Shown here one piece after another: positions 60,249 through 60,603 of a stretch of DNA of 60,603 bases. How positions within the stretch are numbered: position 1 is the stretch's first letter; the number at the start of each line of letters is the position of its first letter. The DNA is taken from NCBI GenBank assembly GCA_910578215.1, contig CAJTPH010000008.1, positions 27,312-87,914 of the forward strand, in the 5' to 3' direction. The DNA comes from an uncultured Acetatifactor sp. (GTDB lineage Bacteria > Bacillota > Clostridia > Lachnospirales > Lachnospiraceae). The translations under genes and the position numbers were made by a program. The notes under the pieces were generated by a model that saw only the letters and a program-made list of their open reading frames with translations, did no database searches and had not been told where the DNA came from.

Positions 60249-60603
60249 TCACAGCACATATTTCCTCAAGACCGGAACCCGGTACAGCACCCATGCCGCA
60301 GCAAAGGAAAGCAGAAGCGTTCCCAGAAAGAACAGCGGCAGAGAGAGCCATATACAAAAACTCAAAGGCGTTATATGTAGAAATTTGTAAAAAAAGTTTA
60401 AAAACACCGGATGAATCAGATAGACGGCAAAGGTAAGCGCCGCCGCCCTTTTCCAAAAATCGGTATTTTTCGCGCTCTTACCGCCGCTTCTGCCCCACAC
60501 AATCCCCCAGCCGAACAAAAGCAGCGCCAGCACCGCTGTCAGCGGATAGCTGTACACGGTCCGCACCGTATGGATTCCGGCGAGCCTGAGAACCGCCATT
60601 ATA
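60249..60603 (-). CDS. Acyltransferase family 3 protein, C-terminal part, 5' end beyond the right edge
   Basis: About 117 residues visible with three to four TM helices: YPLTAVLALLLFGWGIVWG, then AAALTFAVYLIHPVFLNFF with the family-typical Tyr-Leu-x-His, and LSLPLFFLGTLLLSFAAAWV. The final VLYRVPVLRKYV is also typical of membrane O-acyltransferases (usually about 350 residues). The Met at the edge is probably internal, so the gene is taken as truncated by the window. It ends 4 bases after the convergent methyltransferase stop. Confidence 0.75.
   Translation of the reverse strand, partial: IMAVLRLAGIHTVRTVYSYPLTAVLALLLFGWGIVWGRSGGKSAKNTDFWKRAAALTFAVYLIHPVFLNFFYKFLHITPLSFCIWLSLPLFFLGTLLLSFAAAWVLYRVPVLRKYVL

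Overview
The window looks like a chromosomal segment of a Firmicutes bacterium of class Clostridia, most likely a plant-polysaccharide-degrading Lachnospiraceae member. This rests on the gene order of the ribosomal supercluster (S10-spc-alpha, then ecfA1-ecfA2-ecfT-truA-rplM-rpsI), strong AGGAGG-type ribosome binding sites, sigma-A-type promoters with 17-nt spacers, a PocR-type hybrid kinase, TPR and proline/threonine-rich surface proteins, and four enzymes for arabinan or pectin. The assignment is inference; no rRNA gene is present.

Left part (1-28.4 kb, accessory). It opens with a truncated secreted SH3-domain protein, an XRE regulator, a small helical protein and a short MITE-like palindrome. 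Next come trxB, an SDR oxidoreductase (convergent with a small unknown gene) and a TPR-DUF4037 fusion. A minus-strand signalling operon follows: a FecR/InlB-repeat surface protein (broken by a frameshift), a CHASE2 adenylate cyclase, a GAF-HD-GYP phosphodiesterase and a TIM-barrel sugar isomerase/epimerase. A methyltransferase-GT2-FemAB-like operon and a membrane-bound zinc-ribbon/Mrr nuclease lie beyond it. Then come a response regulator with a PocR-HK-REC-HPt hybrid kinase, a VanZ domain fused to a GH43 arabinanase, a TetR-ABC exporter operon, a second MITE-like palindrome and a HigBA-type toxin-antitoxin pair whose toxin carries two nonsense codons.

Right part (28.5-58.6 kb). The ribosomal protein supercluster runs on the minus strand but is interrupted three times. 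GH105 lies between truA and rplM. VanY plus a 30-bp tandem repeat lie between rplQ and ecfA1. A tocopherol-cyclase-like gene, GH127, a FucI/AraA-like isomerase and an acyltransferase lie between secY and rpmJ, where adk, map and infA would normally be. The downstream half restarts from its own promoter before rpmJ.

Far right: the long S10 leader, an AT-rich tandem repeat, an RlmI-like methyltransferase and the 3' end of an acyltransferase gene.

Functional threads. (1) GH43, GH127, GH105 and the FucI/AraA-like isomerase together suggest use of pectin side chains and L-arabinose, although the genes are scattered singly rather than in one locus. (2) One operon combines cAMP synthesis and c-di-GMP hydrolysis behind a FecR-domain protein. 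(3) The ribosomal locus appears to tolerate insertions at operon joints.
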